A stretch of 64,000 nucleotides of DNA from Plantago elongata. Lineage: Eukaryota; Streptophyta; Magnoliopsida; Lamiales; Plantaginaceae. The stretch spans positions 1 to 64,000 of the forward strand of contig JAYMSP010000012.1 of assembly GCA_036897095.1 (NCBI GenBank). Direction: 5' to 3'. The notes beneath the pieces are model-generated. The model was given only the letters and a program-made list of their open reading frames with translations, did no database searches and was not told where the DNA came from. The position numbers and the translations under genes are program-made. The stretch's first letter is position 1; every line of letters begins with the position of its first letter. Shown one piece after another: positions 46,080 to 58,864 of the stretch.

Positions 46080-47700
46080 AAAAGATTAGAGGGGGAGGTG
46101 TAAATAGTCTTTACAAACTTTCTTCGATAAATAATCTTTCTCAGAAATTAGTAGGCCTTTGATACTAAGATTCAGATAGCGAAATACTTCTAGCGATTGA
46201 TAAACGTAAATGTAATTTGCAATAATAATGTTTGTGTTATGCTAGAATGTAAATACAATAAAATAAATAACACATCAGTTTATAGTGGCATCTGAAGGTG
46301 GCGTAATCCTCCAACTAATCCGCTTCGGTCTTTTTGAGACCTGAAATTCACTAGAACATACAATTGAGTTATCCTTACAATAAATCATATTCTAAGATCC
46401 CTACAAACAAATGGTTCTCAGCCAAATGTTCCCTTGAGTTTTTCCCTAGCTCCTCGAGCCAAATACTTCATATACTCAAGATAACCTTGGAGCTTTTTCT
46501 TGATTTCCCAAACCAAGTACTTCTTGTATTCCACGTCTAGATGGTGTTGGTTATATGATGATTGTCAGGTAAGCTTCTCATTTAACTTTTCAGTTATATT
46601 TTCAGAGAGTTTGAAGAGATTACACTACTTAATATACTTGTTCAGTATATGGTAGGTTTCCTCTTTCTGACCCAAGTATTAGTATCCGTTCTGGAGTATG
46701 AACTTTAGAAAGGGTATTCGAAAGTTCAACTCTTTCACGAATAACAAACTTTTGTTATAGGTTCAGGACACTTAGAACTACTAGTGATTCTTCGAGCCTG
46801 ATAGCCGCAACAGTAAGCTTGGAGAATTATAGTATGAATGCTTGAGAGAATACTTGTTTGATATTAAAGTATGATTGTAGTTCGCGTGTGTTTTTCTCAG
46901 CTTCTAAGTTGTGATATTTATAATGAATTTGAGAGTCGTTTGAATAGTATCCGTTAGACCTTCTCAGAATTCAATCCGTTGATATCTCGAAATAAGTACA
47001 TAGAAGTCCCTTTCTCATTTTTCATAGAGGACTAAGCTTGATCGACTTTTCAGTCGGTGTAATTAATACACTGTACTATTTCTTTTTCATGTATTCTAAC
47101 GGACACATGAGCCTTTCTGAAAGCTAGCATGCTCCTTAGACTCAATGATGTCATATATTCGGAGACATGTAATGTGCCATTTGCACTATACAATATGCTT
47201 TCTGAACATAGTCTATCTGAGGAGACTAACCCTTATGTCTTCATTAAACTTGTGCAATCTTCAGTCTTCAAATCTTCGATTAAAATACATTGCTAGGATC
47301 CATCTTCATGGCCTTCGTAAAATATAAAATTACATTCAGAGACCTAATAATCCTAATACAAGTTTAACTAGACTATCATACTAAGTGATTTCCTCTTTTA
47401 TAATGTTCATGTGAACTAAGAGTACTCTTCACCTTTCTGTACTTAAGATAAATTATATGGTGATTGATCAAAAATACAAACAGATATTTCTAACTAAAGA
47501 CAAGTTAGATATGGGTGAGAGTTGCTTAGGGTTTCCTACAAAGATGGGCATAGATCTAAGATAGATCTAGAGAGATGTTTGGTGGGATACGAGAGAGAAT
47601 TTGGTCTAACACTGAAGGTTTTTGTTGGAATTGATTACCTAAAACAGGGCAAGAGGTTTTAATAAGATCACTACTAAGAGCCCGCCTGCCTTGAACTCCA
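46080..47700. other. Unclassified repeat-like region
   Basis: The start (TTAGAGGGGGAGGTG at 46086) looks like a retrotransposon polypurine-type tract followed by LTR-like, AT-rich non-coding DNA with CTCGAGCC and CCAAGTACTTC phrases. No paired copy is in the window and no coding domain was recognised, so the assignment is only a suggestion. Confidence 0.3.
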
Positions 47701-47739
47701 ACCGATCAGTTGCAGTTAGAGAAAATTTCACATGTCATG

Positions 47740-47962
47740 ATTTATAATTTGAACCATCCGTCATAAGCAAGTCTGTTAATTTTTTTGGTACAAAATCGGT
47801 CGTACATATACTCATACACAGCTCCTCCAATGAATGTGGTGATCTTTTCCCATATATTCATAAATACTCTTGTCTCAGTGTAAAAGCAATTTGAGGTTAA
47901 AATAAAAATGCTGGACCCGAAAATGTTAACACGGAAAGATGAAATCAAGACGGATGGAGTAC
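47740..47962. mobile_element. Stowaway-like MITE, about 220 bp
   Basis: The left part begins with the words CCATCCGTCATAAGC and the right end is AAGACGGATGGAGTACTA, in inverted orientation (CATCCGTCNT). The ends and TA context fit Stowaway, although the left terminal bases are degraded. Confidence 0.6.
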
Positions 47963-48659
47963 TAAAAAATTAATTTTATAAAAATTCAATTCCTCAAATT
48001 GCACTTTAAGTTGGAAAAAGCCACAAGTCCTCCTGCCTAACCATGCCTCCTCAAGATTTTCCACTTAGTAGTATCATCATCCATTTTACTACTTTTTGGA
48101 CCACTATTAATTTCTCTTCCGTAAGTACTTAAGCATCATAGCATGTATTTGTATTTGTATTTTTCTACCGTCACAGTTGAACTTTATGATGTACATTACC
48201 CGCCTATTTCCCATCCAAAAGTATATATTCGTAGCGTACGGCTTTGAACGTTACATATACATAGTACCAAATTTTGAATTGAACTCGCCTATAAGCTTTC
48301 TTTCACTTCTTTGACTCATATTCCTTTTCGAACAATAAAGTTAAACGAATGTGTCGTAGTGTGACCATATGCCTATATAAAGTATCATAGTGATAGTATG
48401 AGGTAGATCTATGGATAAAGCATGTAAACTTAGACGAACTCATTACTTGTATTCGATGGGCACTATATTGTGACACTTCTTTTTACCTTATTTTTCATCC
48501 GGTTAGTTAGAATTACTTATGGTTTACAGAATTCGTTCGATTTTCATGTTTCGATGAACGGAGATGACTCTACATTACATATTCTCCTACACACCATATA
48601 CATAAGAAGACCATGATGAATTCTTGAATTTGTTGGAATAGAAAATCAAGAGAAGCCTA

Positions 48660-48855
48660 TGTGAAGATTCAATGAAAAATTGTAACTGTAACTTTAAATA
48701 TTATTGATGAAGAAAGGGAATTAGTGTTTACAGTTGAAGTTGAATGAAAGTGAATGAATGAAAACAACAGAGAAAACAAGCTTAAATAACTAATCTACTA
48801 ACTGCCACTAACTAACTAATATCCGGTTTACATAGTCGGTTTATATCCTCCAACA
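48660..48855 (-). repeat. 3' LTR of copia fossil 2
   Basis: 196 bp, TG...CA ended, preceded by the target repeat GCCTA; paired with 53232-53421. Confidence 0.93.
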
Positions 48856-50440
48856 CCTCCACCCACCCCGCCTCGAAAGTGGAGCATGGATGTTGAGCAT
48901 GCTCAACTTGAATTGATGAGCATAAAACAAAGGTCCTCCAAGGGGTTTAGTAAAGATATCTGCAATTATATCTGATGTCTGGAGTTGGAACAACTTGACA
49001 GATTTATGCTGCACTATTTCTCTAATGTAATGGAAATCCAATTCAATGTGTTTGGTGCGTTCATGCTGAACCGGATTAGTAGCCAAGCACATTGCACTTC
49101 GACTATATGTATACATATGCACTAGAGTCGAATATGGAATTCCCAACTCAGTAAGAAGGTATAGAAGCCATTGTGCTTCAGAACAAGTGACAGACAAGGC
49201 CATATACTCTGCCTCTGTATTGCTTCTACTAATAGTAGATTGTTCCTTGCTTTTCTAGGAAACTAATGTATTACCCGGAAAAATGGCATAACTAGTAACA
49301 CTACGCCTTGTTTCTGGACATGATGCCCAGTCACTGTCACTGTAGGCTTTCAACTGAAAATCACAAGCTCTAGGAAGGTAGATACCAAGGCCTGAAGTGC
49401 CTTTGATATATCTCAAAACTCTGTATGCAACAATCATATGATCTTTCATGTGGGCACTTAAAAATTGGCTTAAATTTTGAATCACATAACTGAAGTCAGG
49501 TCGAGTAATGGTCAAGTACACCAGTCTGCCAATTAACCTTCTGTACTCAGATGCATCAGGAAGTAAATCACCACTAGTAGATGTAAGTCTGAGTTTGGAG
49601 TCCATTGGAGTAGAAACAGGTTTGCAGCTCAAGTAGCCAGTGTCCTGGAGAAGGTCCAATGCATATTTCCTCTGTGACAAGAACTGAATCAGACTGGGCC
49701 ACTTCAATGCCTAGCATATATCTCAACTTGTCAAGGTCTTTAATGGTGAATGTCTTATGAAGATATTGCTTAACTCTCGCAATCTCTTCCAAGTCATCCC
49801 CAGCAAGTATAATATAATCTACATAGACAGCCAAAGAAGTAAAAGAGTGAGTGGCATGTTTGACAAATAAAGAACTATCAGACTTACACTGGACATAGCC
49901 AAGAGAGAGTAAACCAGTAATTAATTTGCTAAACCACTGTCTTAAGGCCTATTTAAGGCCATATAAGCTTTTAGTAAACTTGCAAACTCTATTATCATCA
50001 GGAGCACAATAGCCAGGTGGAGGGAGCATGTATACTTCCTCAGGTAGGTCACCATGCAAGAAAGCATTGTTAACATCCAATTGTTCCAGATACCAGTACT
50101 TAGCAGATGCAACAACTAGTAATGTCCTGACTGTAGTCAATTTGGTTACTGGTGAGAATGTTTCAAAGTAGTCCAAGCCTTCCTCTTGGGTGTAACCTCT
50201 TACAACAAGTCTGGCCTTGCACCTTTCTATGGAACCATCAGACTTGTGTTTAATTTTATAGACCCATTTAGAGCCAATGGCATGTTTGCCAGGAGGTAAT
50301 TCATTGAGCACCCAAGTATCATTCTTTTCAAGGGCATTAATCTCAGTCTGCATGGCATACTGCCATTCTTTGTGTTTGACAGCCTGCTTATAAGTTTTGG
50401 GTTCCTGTAGCTGAGAGATAGATATTGTAAAGGTGGCATA
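48841..50440 (-). pseudogene. Copia fossil 2: reverse transcriptase and RNase H region
   Basis: The minus strand shows copia reverse-transcriptase phrases ([32 protein letters not shown]) and, further on, RNase H phrases (SEAQWLLYLLTELG, RTKHIELDFHYIRE, DIFTKPLGG). It is a decayed part of the element. Confidence 0.88.
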
Positions 50441-50639
50441 AGAGGGGTCTAATTAAGAAGCAGAGACATAATGACAAATAGGATATTTGATATTGGAACT
50501 AGAAGAGGTGAGAGCAGATGAGGTAGTAGAATATTTGAGAGCAGAGGGAATATCACAATCATAAACTTTAAGATGAGAGGGAAAGGATTCCACTCTTGAT
50601 GATTTTTTTCAAATCAGTGTCAGGTACGGTAGGTGCAGA

Positions 50640-52145
50640 AGCTATGGTAGGTGCAGAATCATGTACAATGTCAGGATCAGTAGGTGATTGTTGAGTAACC
50701 ATGTCATGGGGAGAGGCATCATCAACAGGATTATGGTTACTAACATGCTCATGGACAAGATCAGAGTCAGGAAAAGAATCACCTGCATGAGAGAATCACC
50801 TGCATGAGAGAAAGGACTAGAAACAACATCTGCAGGGGTTATATCATGAAATATAAGGAGATGGAAATCATGAAAAATAGAGGGATCAGAAGATAAGGGA
50901 GCAGATTCAGGTGATTTGTCTTTAAAAGGAAAAATGTTCTCCTGAAATTGAACATCCCGGGAAATGATAATAGTGTGGGTAATAAAGTCCAAACACTTAT
51001 AGCCTTTGACTCCATATTTATAACCAAGAAAAACACATTTCACAGCTCTACTAGCAAGCTTCTATTGGTGTGAAGAGTGCTCACATAGCACAAGGTACCA
51101 AAGGTTCTCATATAAGAGTAATCAACTGGCATGTGAAAAAGAATCTCATAAGAGATTTTTCCATTTAAAACAGATGAGGGAAGTCGATTAATGATATGAA
51201 CAACAGTGAGAACACTACCAGACCAATATTTTAAAGGAAAACCTGAATGGAACAATAGTGAGCGGGCAACCAGTAGAATATGTTGGTGTTTACGCTCGAC
51301 AATTTCATTTTGTTGTGGTGTAGCAACACAAGAGTGTTGATGAATGATACTGTGTTTGTTGTAAAATTCTGAAAACAAGAACTCTTGGCCATTGTCAGGA
51401 CGGATGCATTTGATAGATCGACTGAATTGTGTCTCAACCATGTTTCGAAAGTTAACTAAGTGTTGTCGCGTTTCAGATTTGTATTGCATCATAAAGATCT
51501 AAGTACAACGGTTGTAATCATTAACTAGCGTAAGAAAAAATTTGAAATTATCATAAGAGGGGATAGAAAGAGGTCCCCAAATGTCAACAAGAACAATGTC
51601 GAAAACATCACTAGTAACATTGGTGCTCACAAGAAAAGGCAATCGTTCTTATCTTGCGAAATGACAAACATCACAGTCAATTGGCTTATTACATTTGGGA
51701 TATGATGTATGTAAATTCAAGCTGTGAAGCTTGGTAAATGTCCTAATCTAGCATGCCAGACAAGGGAAGATACATTGTAAGATGCAATGAATGCAAAATT
51801 AGAAGAAACGAGAAAGGTCATGTGGTATAGTCCATTTCTGAATTCAACACAAGTAATCTCTTTGTGTTAGAGGAGATCCTGCAAAGAACATTTGTCAGAA
51901 TAAAAACACAAGGAATATCTAGCTGACATGGTAAGACTGGAGACAGAAACAAGATTAAAGCCAAAATCTAGTGCAAATAGGACATTATGGATGACCAACT
52001 CTGGTGTTAATTGCACAGTGCCAGTAAAAATGGCTTTATTGGTGTCTCCATTGGGTAGGTTAATGTCAACATCTATGGAGTGACGGGTATATTTATAAAG
52101 GTAGATGTCACAAATCATGTGATCAGATGCCCCAATGTCCATGAT
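50640..52145 (-). pseudogene. Copia fossil 2: protease and integrase region
   Basis: Protease-like IGASDHM near 52130, then integrase-core phrases (CIRPDNGQEFL, ATPQQNEIVERKHQH) around 51200-51490 and the integrase C-terminal block (CVFLGYKYGVKGYKC) near 51030. Order and content are copia. The region is broken. Confidence 0.85.
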
Positions 52146-52227
52146 CCAGTAAGAGGGAGAATGATGAGTAGCAGTAAAACAACAAGTAACAATACCTTTA
52201 CTACCTGGAGCTGGTATGAGAGTTTGG

Positions 52228-53115
52228 TTAGCAACTGCAGTAACTACAGAGTGATTGAATTGCTCTTGGGACTACTGGTTGGACCTGAATTCTAGTACTC
52301 CAAGAATGTGTTGTAAGAGTTGTAGTCAAAACCAATAGAGGCATCAGGTGATGTGCCATTGACAACAACAGAAGTGACTTGTGTCTGTGTAGCAGCTGCA
52401 GTGCTATGGGGATATTTGATGGCGGATTTCTGGCCATTGGATTGCAGAGGACGAGCTCCTCCAAATCTGGTGGATTTCCTAACCTTCCAGCCTGGAAGGT
52501 AGCCATGCAACACAAAATTGATGTAGATTGCATTTACAGGTCTTCATCACTCCACAAGTGCATTGGGGAAACGCTTTGTAGCTCATATACTCATCCCATG
52601 AATTCTTAAAAGCACTATAGTAGGTAGTGATAGATTGTGTACCTTGCTTGAAAGAGCTCAACGTCTTTTCAAGCCAAAAAATGCGAGTGCCATCACTTTG
52701 AAAGTATTTGGATTTGAGTTCTAGCCAGACATCACGGGCATCGGTGACATAAAGAAGACTCTGACGGAGATCTTGAGCCACACTCATGACAATCCAAGAA
52801 CAAACCAAGTTGTTAGCAGCCTCCCAAGCTTCGTGAAGGATGAGATCTTTCTCAGCGCCAGGAGTAGGTAAGGAGCCATCAATGAAGCCCAATTTCTTCT
52901 TGACCCGAAGAGACATTTCAAATGGTCTTGTTCCAGGAGATGTAATTCTCTCCATTGAAGAGATCACCGCCCAATTTGACACCGACATCAGCCGGATGGA
53001 TGAAGAAGGGTGAGTGGTTATAGTCATTGGGATGACGGCGGTTCGTGGTGGTGACATAATCGCCAGTGGAAGTACTGGCCATGGCGAGAAGGAAACGGTT
53101 ATAGAAGACAAACAA
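52228..53115 (-). pseudogene. Copia fossil 2: gag region
   Basis: The minus strand begins near 53080 with a short leader and the typical copia gag opening (HPADVGVKLGGDLFNGENYI, SWNKTI), followed by the helical gag region (ARDVWLELKSKYFQSDGTRI). It is a decayed part of the element. Confidence 0.85.
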
Positions 53116-53219
53116 GAAATCGAGGGAATAACCGTCGATGCATAATTGTGATATGCAGGAGAAGGCGCCTGAGAAATAGAGACGAAGATGGCGGAAGTCG
53201 CAAACGATCGTTTATAGGC

Positions 53220-53231
53220 ACGATGATACCA
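53220..53231 (-). other. Primer-binding site of copia fossil 2
   Basis: TGGTATCATCG on the minus strand directly abuts the 5' LTR. Its first eight bases are those of the initiator-Met tRNA primer site used by most plant copia elements. Confidence 0.85.
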
Positions 53232-53421
53232 TGTGAAGATTCAATGAAAGATGGTAATTGTATCTCTGAATATTATTGATGAAGAAAGGGAATTAGTGTT
53301 TACAGTTGAATGGAATTGAATGAATGAAAACAACATAGAATACAAGCTTAAATAGCTAATCTAGTAACTGCCACTGACTAACTAATATCCGGTTTACATA
53401 GTCGATTTATATCCTCTAACA
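53232..53421 (-). repeat. 5' LTR of copia fossil 2
   Basis: 190 bp, paired with 48660-48855 and followed by the target repeat GCCTA. Confidence 0.93.
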
Positions 53422-53570
53422 GCCTAGGTATAGGAGGCATCTCGTAGGCTGCTAGAAGAGCTTCTACATCTAATTCCCAAATTATTGGCAATTAAATATC
53501 TGCCAATCTTTCAAATTTAGTTATTCCGACCAATTTTAGACAAAGTTGATAAATGTAATATGATTTTGTA

Positions 53571-54085
53571 ACGACTCGACAACTAATGGATCGAGATACG
53601 GACCATTGGACCGACAAGGTTACTAGATTATGACGTTCCCACACATCTAGTTGGTATGATATTGTAGGATTTGGACCGAAACCCACACGAATTTGCTTTT
53701 GGCATCAACTGTTTAAAGGCATCACACCATAATCTAATTTTGTAATGACTCGACCACTAGTGGGTCGAGAACCGGTCCGTTGGACCGCAAGGTTACTAGA
53801 TCATGACTGTCTCACACACGTCTCGTTGGTATGATATTATGTCCACTTTAGACCGGAACTTGGACGGATTTGCTTTTGGCCTTGACCAGAAGGCCTCACA
53901 CCATAATATGATTTTGTAGTGACTCAACCAATAATGGGTCGAGATCTGGACCATTGGGCCGGCAAAATTACTAGCTCATGATTGTTTCACATACATCTCG
54001 TTGATATGATATTGGTCGCTTTAATCTGAGCCCGCATAAGTTTTCTTTTCATAGCACCCAAAAAGCCCCATACCATATGAGAGGG
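53571..54085. repeat. Three tandem copies of a roughly 175-bp dispersed eudicot repeat
   Basis: Copies near 53571-53743, 53744-53919 and 53920-54085 each carry GACTCGACNA(C/A)TAATGGNTCGAGA, GGACCATTGG, GTTACTAGATCATGA, TTGGTATGATATTG and CGGATTTGCTTTTGGC, ending in a segment like AGGCCTCACACCATAAT. The phrase TTGGTATGATATTGTCC with AGGCCTCATACC is, as I recall, a widespread intergenic repeat in eudicots, possibly TRIM/LTR-derived. Copies are about 75-80 percent alike. Confidence 0.75.
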
Positions 54086-54089
54086 ATGA

Positions 54090-57000
54090 TCTTCATATAT
54101 CTTCATCCCTTTCACTCTAAACCGATGTGCGGTGTTGGATATACTATCTCTTAAATATTATTAAGTCCTTGTTGAGCTTTAGTCTATCCCGGGACCAACC
54201 ATTTGTGTAGCCGTGACGTTGCCAAAATATGGTGTGCTTGTAGAACTAGATCCCCGGTTGGTGCTCAAAGAAGCATGATGATGGAGCTTGAAACATTTTT
54301 AATTGAAGTAGCAATTCAAGATCGAAGTTGCACAAAGCTACGATGGATTCAGCTCTCCGATGGTACTTGCTAACGGAGTTTCTGTTTGCCACCACATATA
54401 GAATCCTAACATTTAAATGTTATTAATAGACTACTTTATAAATTATTAAAAATTATAAAATATCTGTAATATATTAAAAATGTCATTTGTTTAGTAAAAT
54501 ATTAAAGGTGACATTTATTTAATAAATTTATGTTATATATTAATTATAAATTTCTTTTGAGGTGGAAGTGGTAATCTTAAAGATTTGATGCGTTTGACTT
54601 TTGGACTCACTCAGGGAAACTTGTCTTTTTGGATTTAAAGGTGGTGTCACCCCACTCACATGCTCTGTTTCATGTCTATCGTATCGTATAACATTTTTCA
54701 GCCAACGACCTATCCAAATATCCCATCCACGAACCAACTTAAACTACTTTATTTTACTTGTGTAATCTTAATCTAATAATTAATACCCTACAATGACACA
54801 AACCGTTTGTTTGGATCTTTTCACCATTGATGATTTTAAAAGGGTTTAGCCCAAAACAAACATCTTTGCTCTTGCTAGAGTAAATTTATTAATAAGCCAT
54901 AGGGATGGGCGGAGTTAGTTTTCCTCATTTCGTGTTCAATTATAATTAATATAAATAAAATAAATAATAATTGTAAACTTCAAATTAACAAATATAAACA
55001 ATGTTACTCTTATAGAGAACACCAATTGTTTTTTATACGTAATGAAAAGTTTCATTTTAAAATTATAAATCAAGTGTTTTGACTAATTTTTACTAAAAAG
55101 TATATTTATAATTAAATAAGAAGTTTGTAAATATCATCATTTTCTATAAATTTAATGAATAAAACCACTCAAAATGCATTTGTATATTGTGCTATTGTTT
55201 TTATTTAAATCTAATTAAAAAAATAGACCGTATCAATCGATAAAAATTAAATTTTAATAAAATATTCAATTGAAAATCTCAAATACAGATGCTTGTTTCG
55301 GAAATAATTAAAATATACGATACTAATTCTTTTTCCATTTTTTCAATCCCATGCCGAGCACGGGTTGAAGCCCTTCTTGGGGGCTTCGGCACTAATCATC
55401 TATCATCCTTTTCTTCTTTAATAATTTCATTGACCTGATCTACATGACATACGTTCAGGTATACAAGTATTTATTATCCATTCAAAAAGTTAAAAGGAAA
55501 TATATTCTCGAAACGGTACTATATTCATTCATGAAATTTGACATATCAAATACTTGTTAAAAAAATTTTGTGAGCTTAATTTATATTAAACTTCTGCGTC
55601 CAAATACATCATTTTAACATTATGATATTAAATATATCATTCAATCTGAAGTGTAGAAAGTAGGTAATAATAACTTGAAACAAAAGTTCAATTCTTCCAT
55701 CATATTGGTTTATTCATTTAGTAATCTATATACATCTCAATTTCTCTAAAATCTATATTCGGTCTTAGTGCTTTTGTATATTAGTTTCTTGCAGTGAAAT
55801 GAATACAAAGAAGAAATGATATAGAATAATTCCAAATTTATTGGACCCCATCATCTTGTTCATACATACTATAGTGGTATGATTAGGGTTTGTTGGGGTT
55901 ATTATGATAAATAAATGAATAGTACACATCTTTATATCTATGTCATAATAATGAGATAATATAAAGCACATTTTTCTTATAGATCCTTCTTAGCAAAGCA
56001 GATGTCATTTCAAAAGATGGCTTTTTAGTTGTAAAATTGGCCCTTTGGAATCTTTATTCCTTTTCCCCACGTTCCCCTTTTAGGAGTAGTTACTTTTTGT
56101 TTCTTTACCCATCCCTCAATAGATAATATTTACCACTAAAAAATTAACGCGTAATACTCCCGTATGAATTTTCAACTCACTAATATTATTAAACAATATA
56201 TTTAATTAATAATAATTTAACATTATAATAAAATTATTAATTATAGTATAATTTTAATATAATTTTTTTAAAAAACCTTTTTTTAATTCCTTGCTAATTT
56301 CGTAAAAAACAACGATTCTACAGTTAACAAAGTTATGCATCTGTTTATAAGTCGTTCACTAGATAAATCGAGTTAACCAAGTCTTATAATTGATCAAATT
56401 GTGGAATATATTAATTTTGTTTTAGAATGATTTGTCTTTTATATGATACAGTGCCACTACTGGAGCTGAAGCTGATGGGTGCACATGGAGATGGATAAAA
56501 AAAGGTCTTCTTCTTAGAAAAGTTGAACGAAGGAACACATTTATTCTAACCAAAAAGAAAAAGAGAAAAGTTGAATGATATGATCCAACAGGGAAAGTTA
56601 AGCAACCCATGCTCCTTGTCTTAAAGGCTAACTAAAATGTACTTTTTACTTAACTCAACCTTAGATTATTTTTTAATTAGTGATTAAGGTACGTTAAAGC
56701 CTTGAAGTTTTATCATTATCTCTGTCGAGATTTCTAACGATTTCATTTTCTAATAAATTTAGTAGAGAAGCGTGGCACAGCTCCATGGTGATCATAAATT
56801 TCAGATATTTAATTCATTACCTATTTACACTTGTAAATCATCCTCTCATTCTGAATTTAAAAATATACATACCCGTTTGATTAAATTAAGGTGATATATT
56901 AATCACACAAATAAAATATTTATCTTTATAGTAATCTATCATTGCTCAAGTGGGCAATGAGAATACGATATACCAATCCCTTGTTGAATAAGACTCGACT

Positions 57001-57270
57001 CTTTGAGCTCGTGTGGTGTAATTACCTTGAAATACGTATTCGGGTGATATGATGACCACACAAGTCAATATATACACTTTGTCACAATTTCGTGTGAACT
57101 CTTAAATTTTTTGCAGTGGATTGTACATTTTAAAATGACTAAATCACACTTAACTCTACAATTTTTATATAGTTAATTATCAAAACAAAGTGGTGCACCC
57201 TAGTGTGGTTATTGTTTGCAATTTTAGTCATACGCACACATTATAAAAAATAAAAAATCAAGACCATCCC
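54090..57270. other. AT-rich intergenic DNA, no gene seen
   Basis: Short open frames here (for example 54540-54737, 55765-55971, 56422-56610) give no recognisable product. No complete transposon is resolved. Confidence 0.4.
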
Positions 57271-57273
57271 CTT

Positions 57274-57495
57274 GTGCATAGTAGGGGAGGAGCCTTCACA
57301 AGGGGACGCCCTCGAGGTAATATTCTTAAGTTTATATACAAGGCAGCTATTGTTTATGTGAGTCGTTTGAACAATATTGAGCGGTGTGAGCAAACCTCTT
57401 TCGAGTTGTTAACTCGTCTCACGAGCCTTCAATACTTCCTTGATAAAATAGTTGAGGCATGTGTGATTAGTAGTTATACCTTATCAAGAACATGA
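57274..57495 (+). CDS. Open frame of unknown status
   Basis: 73 codons, ATG to TGA. The middle (YVSRLNNIERCEQTSFELLT, RLTSLQYFLDKIVEACV) looks amphipathic and protein-like. I recognise no family, and there is no clear promoter or splice context. It could be a fragment of a transposon or a decayed gene. Confidence 0.15.
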   Translation: MHSRGGAFTRGRPRGNILKFIYKAAIVYVSRLNNIERCEQTSFELLTRLTSLQYFLDKIVEACVISSYTLSRT

Positions 57496-58601
57496 CATTT
57501 TACACCGCGTCATTTTTGTTTTGTTGAATTTACAATATTGTTGAAACGGGTAATGATTCTCGAGACTATGTTTCAACCAAGTAAAGCCAACAATATCAAT
57601 TCTGATTAGTGCACTCACTAGGTCTGCAGTACACATAAAGGAAGAGAACATGGAACGTTTCAGAAGAAACAAGTAATGGTGGAAGCACAAGGACAATGCA
57701 TGAACAACCACTGGTAAATGCTACGTACATAACATTATTGAATTCCATTGTTGAGAGATGAGGAAGAAGATAAAAAGAGCATAATCTTTTTGGTTCAATT
57801 CCAAAGGGACAATTTTTAACCTAGACCTCACTATTGCTGGTCTCTTATCTGTCTCTTTCTGGGTAATTGATTGATGCCCATTAGCATTTAGGGGTTTCAT
57901 CTGCCAATTGCTTTTTATACACTTCTACTTGTTGCCTTCAGTTTCATTCTTAGTGGACTACACTATACTCGCAACAAATCATTCTTCTTTTTCCCATATA
58001 TGTACCTAACTTTTGTTTGGATTCTGGTGTTTGTACCATGTATAAGATCAAGAAGAAGAAAATAATCATATAAAGCTCAAATTAGGAAAAATTATCTTGC
58101 CCCACGATTTTCTTGATTTTTAGGGGAATTAAAGCAAACAAATCATCAATTAGTTGCCCATGATTATTTGTCTGTGATGTGAACACATCTTATCAATTTT
58201 CTTGATGTTACATTTCTATGTTTGTGAATAATGTTGATTAATGACAATCAACTCGATGAGGATGGACCGATTAATCTTAGGCTCCGATGTGATATGCAAG
58301 TTACCGTTTTTCTAATAACATACTCTCAATTGATCAGAAAAAAAGTCAAATGGTAAGTTGAGTTTGGAACCAATGAAGTATCGAATTTTCTACCACCTAA
58401 CTGGAGGTCATGACCTAGCCTAGCCAAAGGTTTTTATTGAACTGAAATTCATATATGAGTCAAAGTTTGGGACAGAGCCAAAGTCCGTGAGGAGATTGAA
58501 GGTCAAATCCTAGCCAAAGGTCGTGACCAAGCCGAAAGTCATGTCCTAATTGAAGGTCCAAGGCATTTAAGTACCATATAACTACAACGATCATTGATGA
58601 A

Positions 58602-58860
58602 ATCTGCTGAACTTCTCCTCCCATGTTCGAACAGTTTTCTTTAATATGCCGAACTTCACCTCCCATGTTCAAACAGTTTTCTTTAATCTGCCGAACTTCA
58701 CCTCTGATCGAACAACCCACTGTTGTATATACCCTTCCATGTTCAAACAGTTTTCTTCAATCTCTCGAACTTCTCTCCTGATCGAACAACCCACGTTGTC
58801 GATCCCCTTCCGTGTTCGTACAGTTTTTTTTAATCTGCTGAACTTTCTTCTATCCTCCTG
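58602..58860. repeat. Tandem repeat of a roughly 42-bp unit, about five copies
   Basis: The unit TGCCGAACTTCACCTCCCAT, then GTTCAAACAGTTTTCTTTAA, is repeated from about 58602. Later copies carry an extra insert with CTGATCGAACAACCCAC, giving a higher-order pattern. Upstream, 58405-58562 has a second small repeat based on AGCCAAAGGTCGTGACC. The stretch remains open on the plus strand to 59131, but the peptide is simply the repeat translated. Confidence 0.7.
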
Positions 58861-58864
58861 CAAT

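Larger units (their letters stand above)
48660..53421 (-). mobile_element. Ty1/copia LTR retrotransposon fossil, about 4.8 kb, short LTRs
   Basis: LTRs of 196 and 190 bp (48660-48855 and 53232-53421) begin TGTGAAG and end with TCC(T)(C/T)AACA-type text, and the element is flanked by the exact 5-bp repeat GCCTA (48655-48659 and 53422-53426). On the minus strand the 5' LTR is followed at once by TGGTATCAT, the usual initiator-Met tRNA primer site, and a purine tract (GGCGGGGTGGGTGGAGG) precedes the 3' LTR. The order gag, protease, integrase, reverse transcriptase, RNase H is copia. The LTRs are about 90 percent alike, so it is some millions of years old. The coding part is broken in many places. 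Confidence 0.95.
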
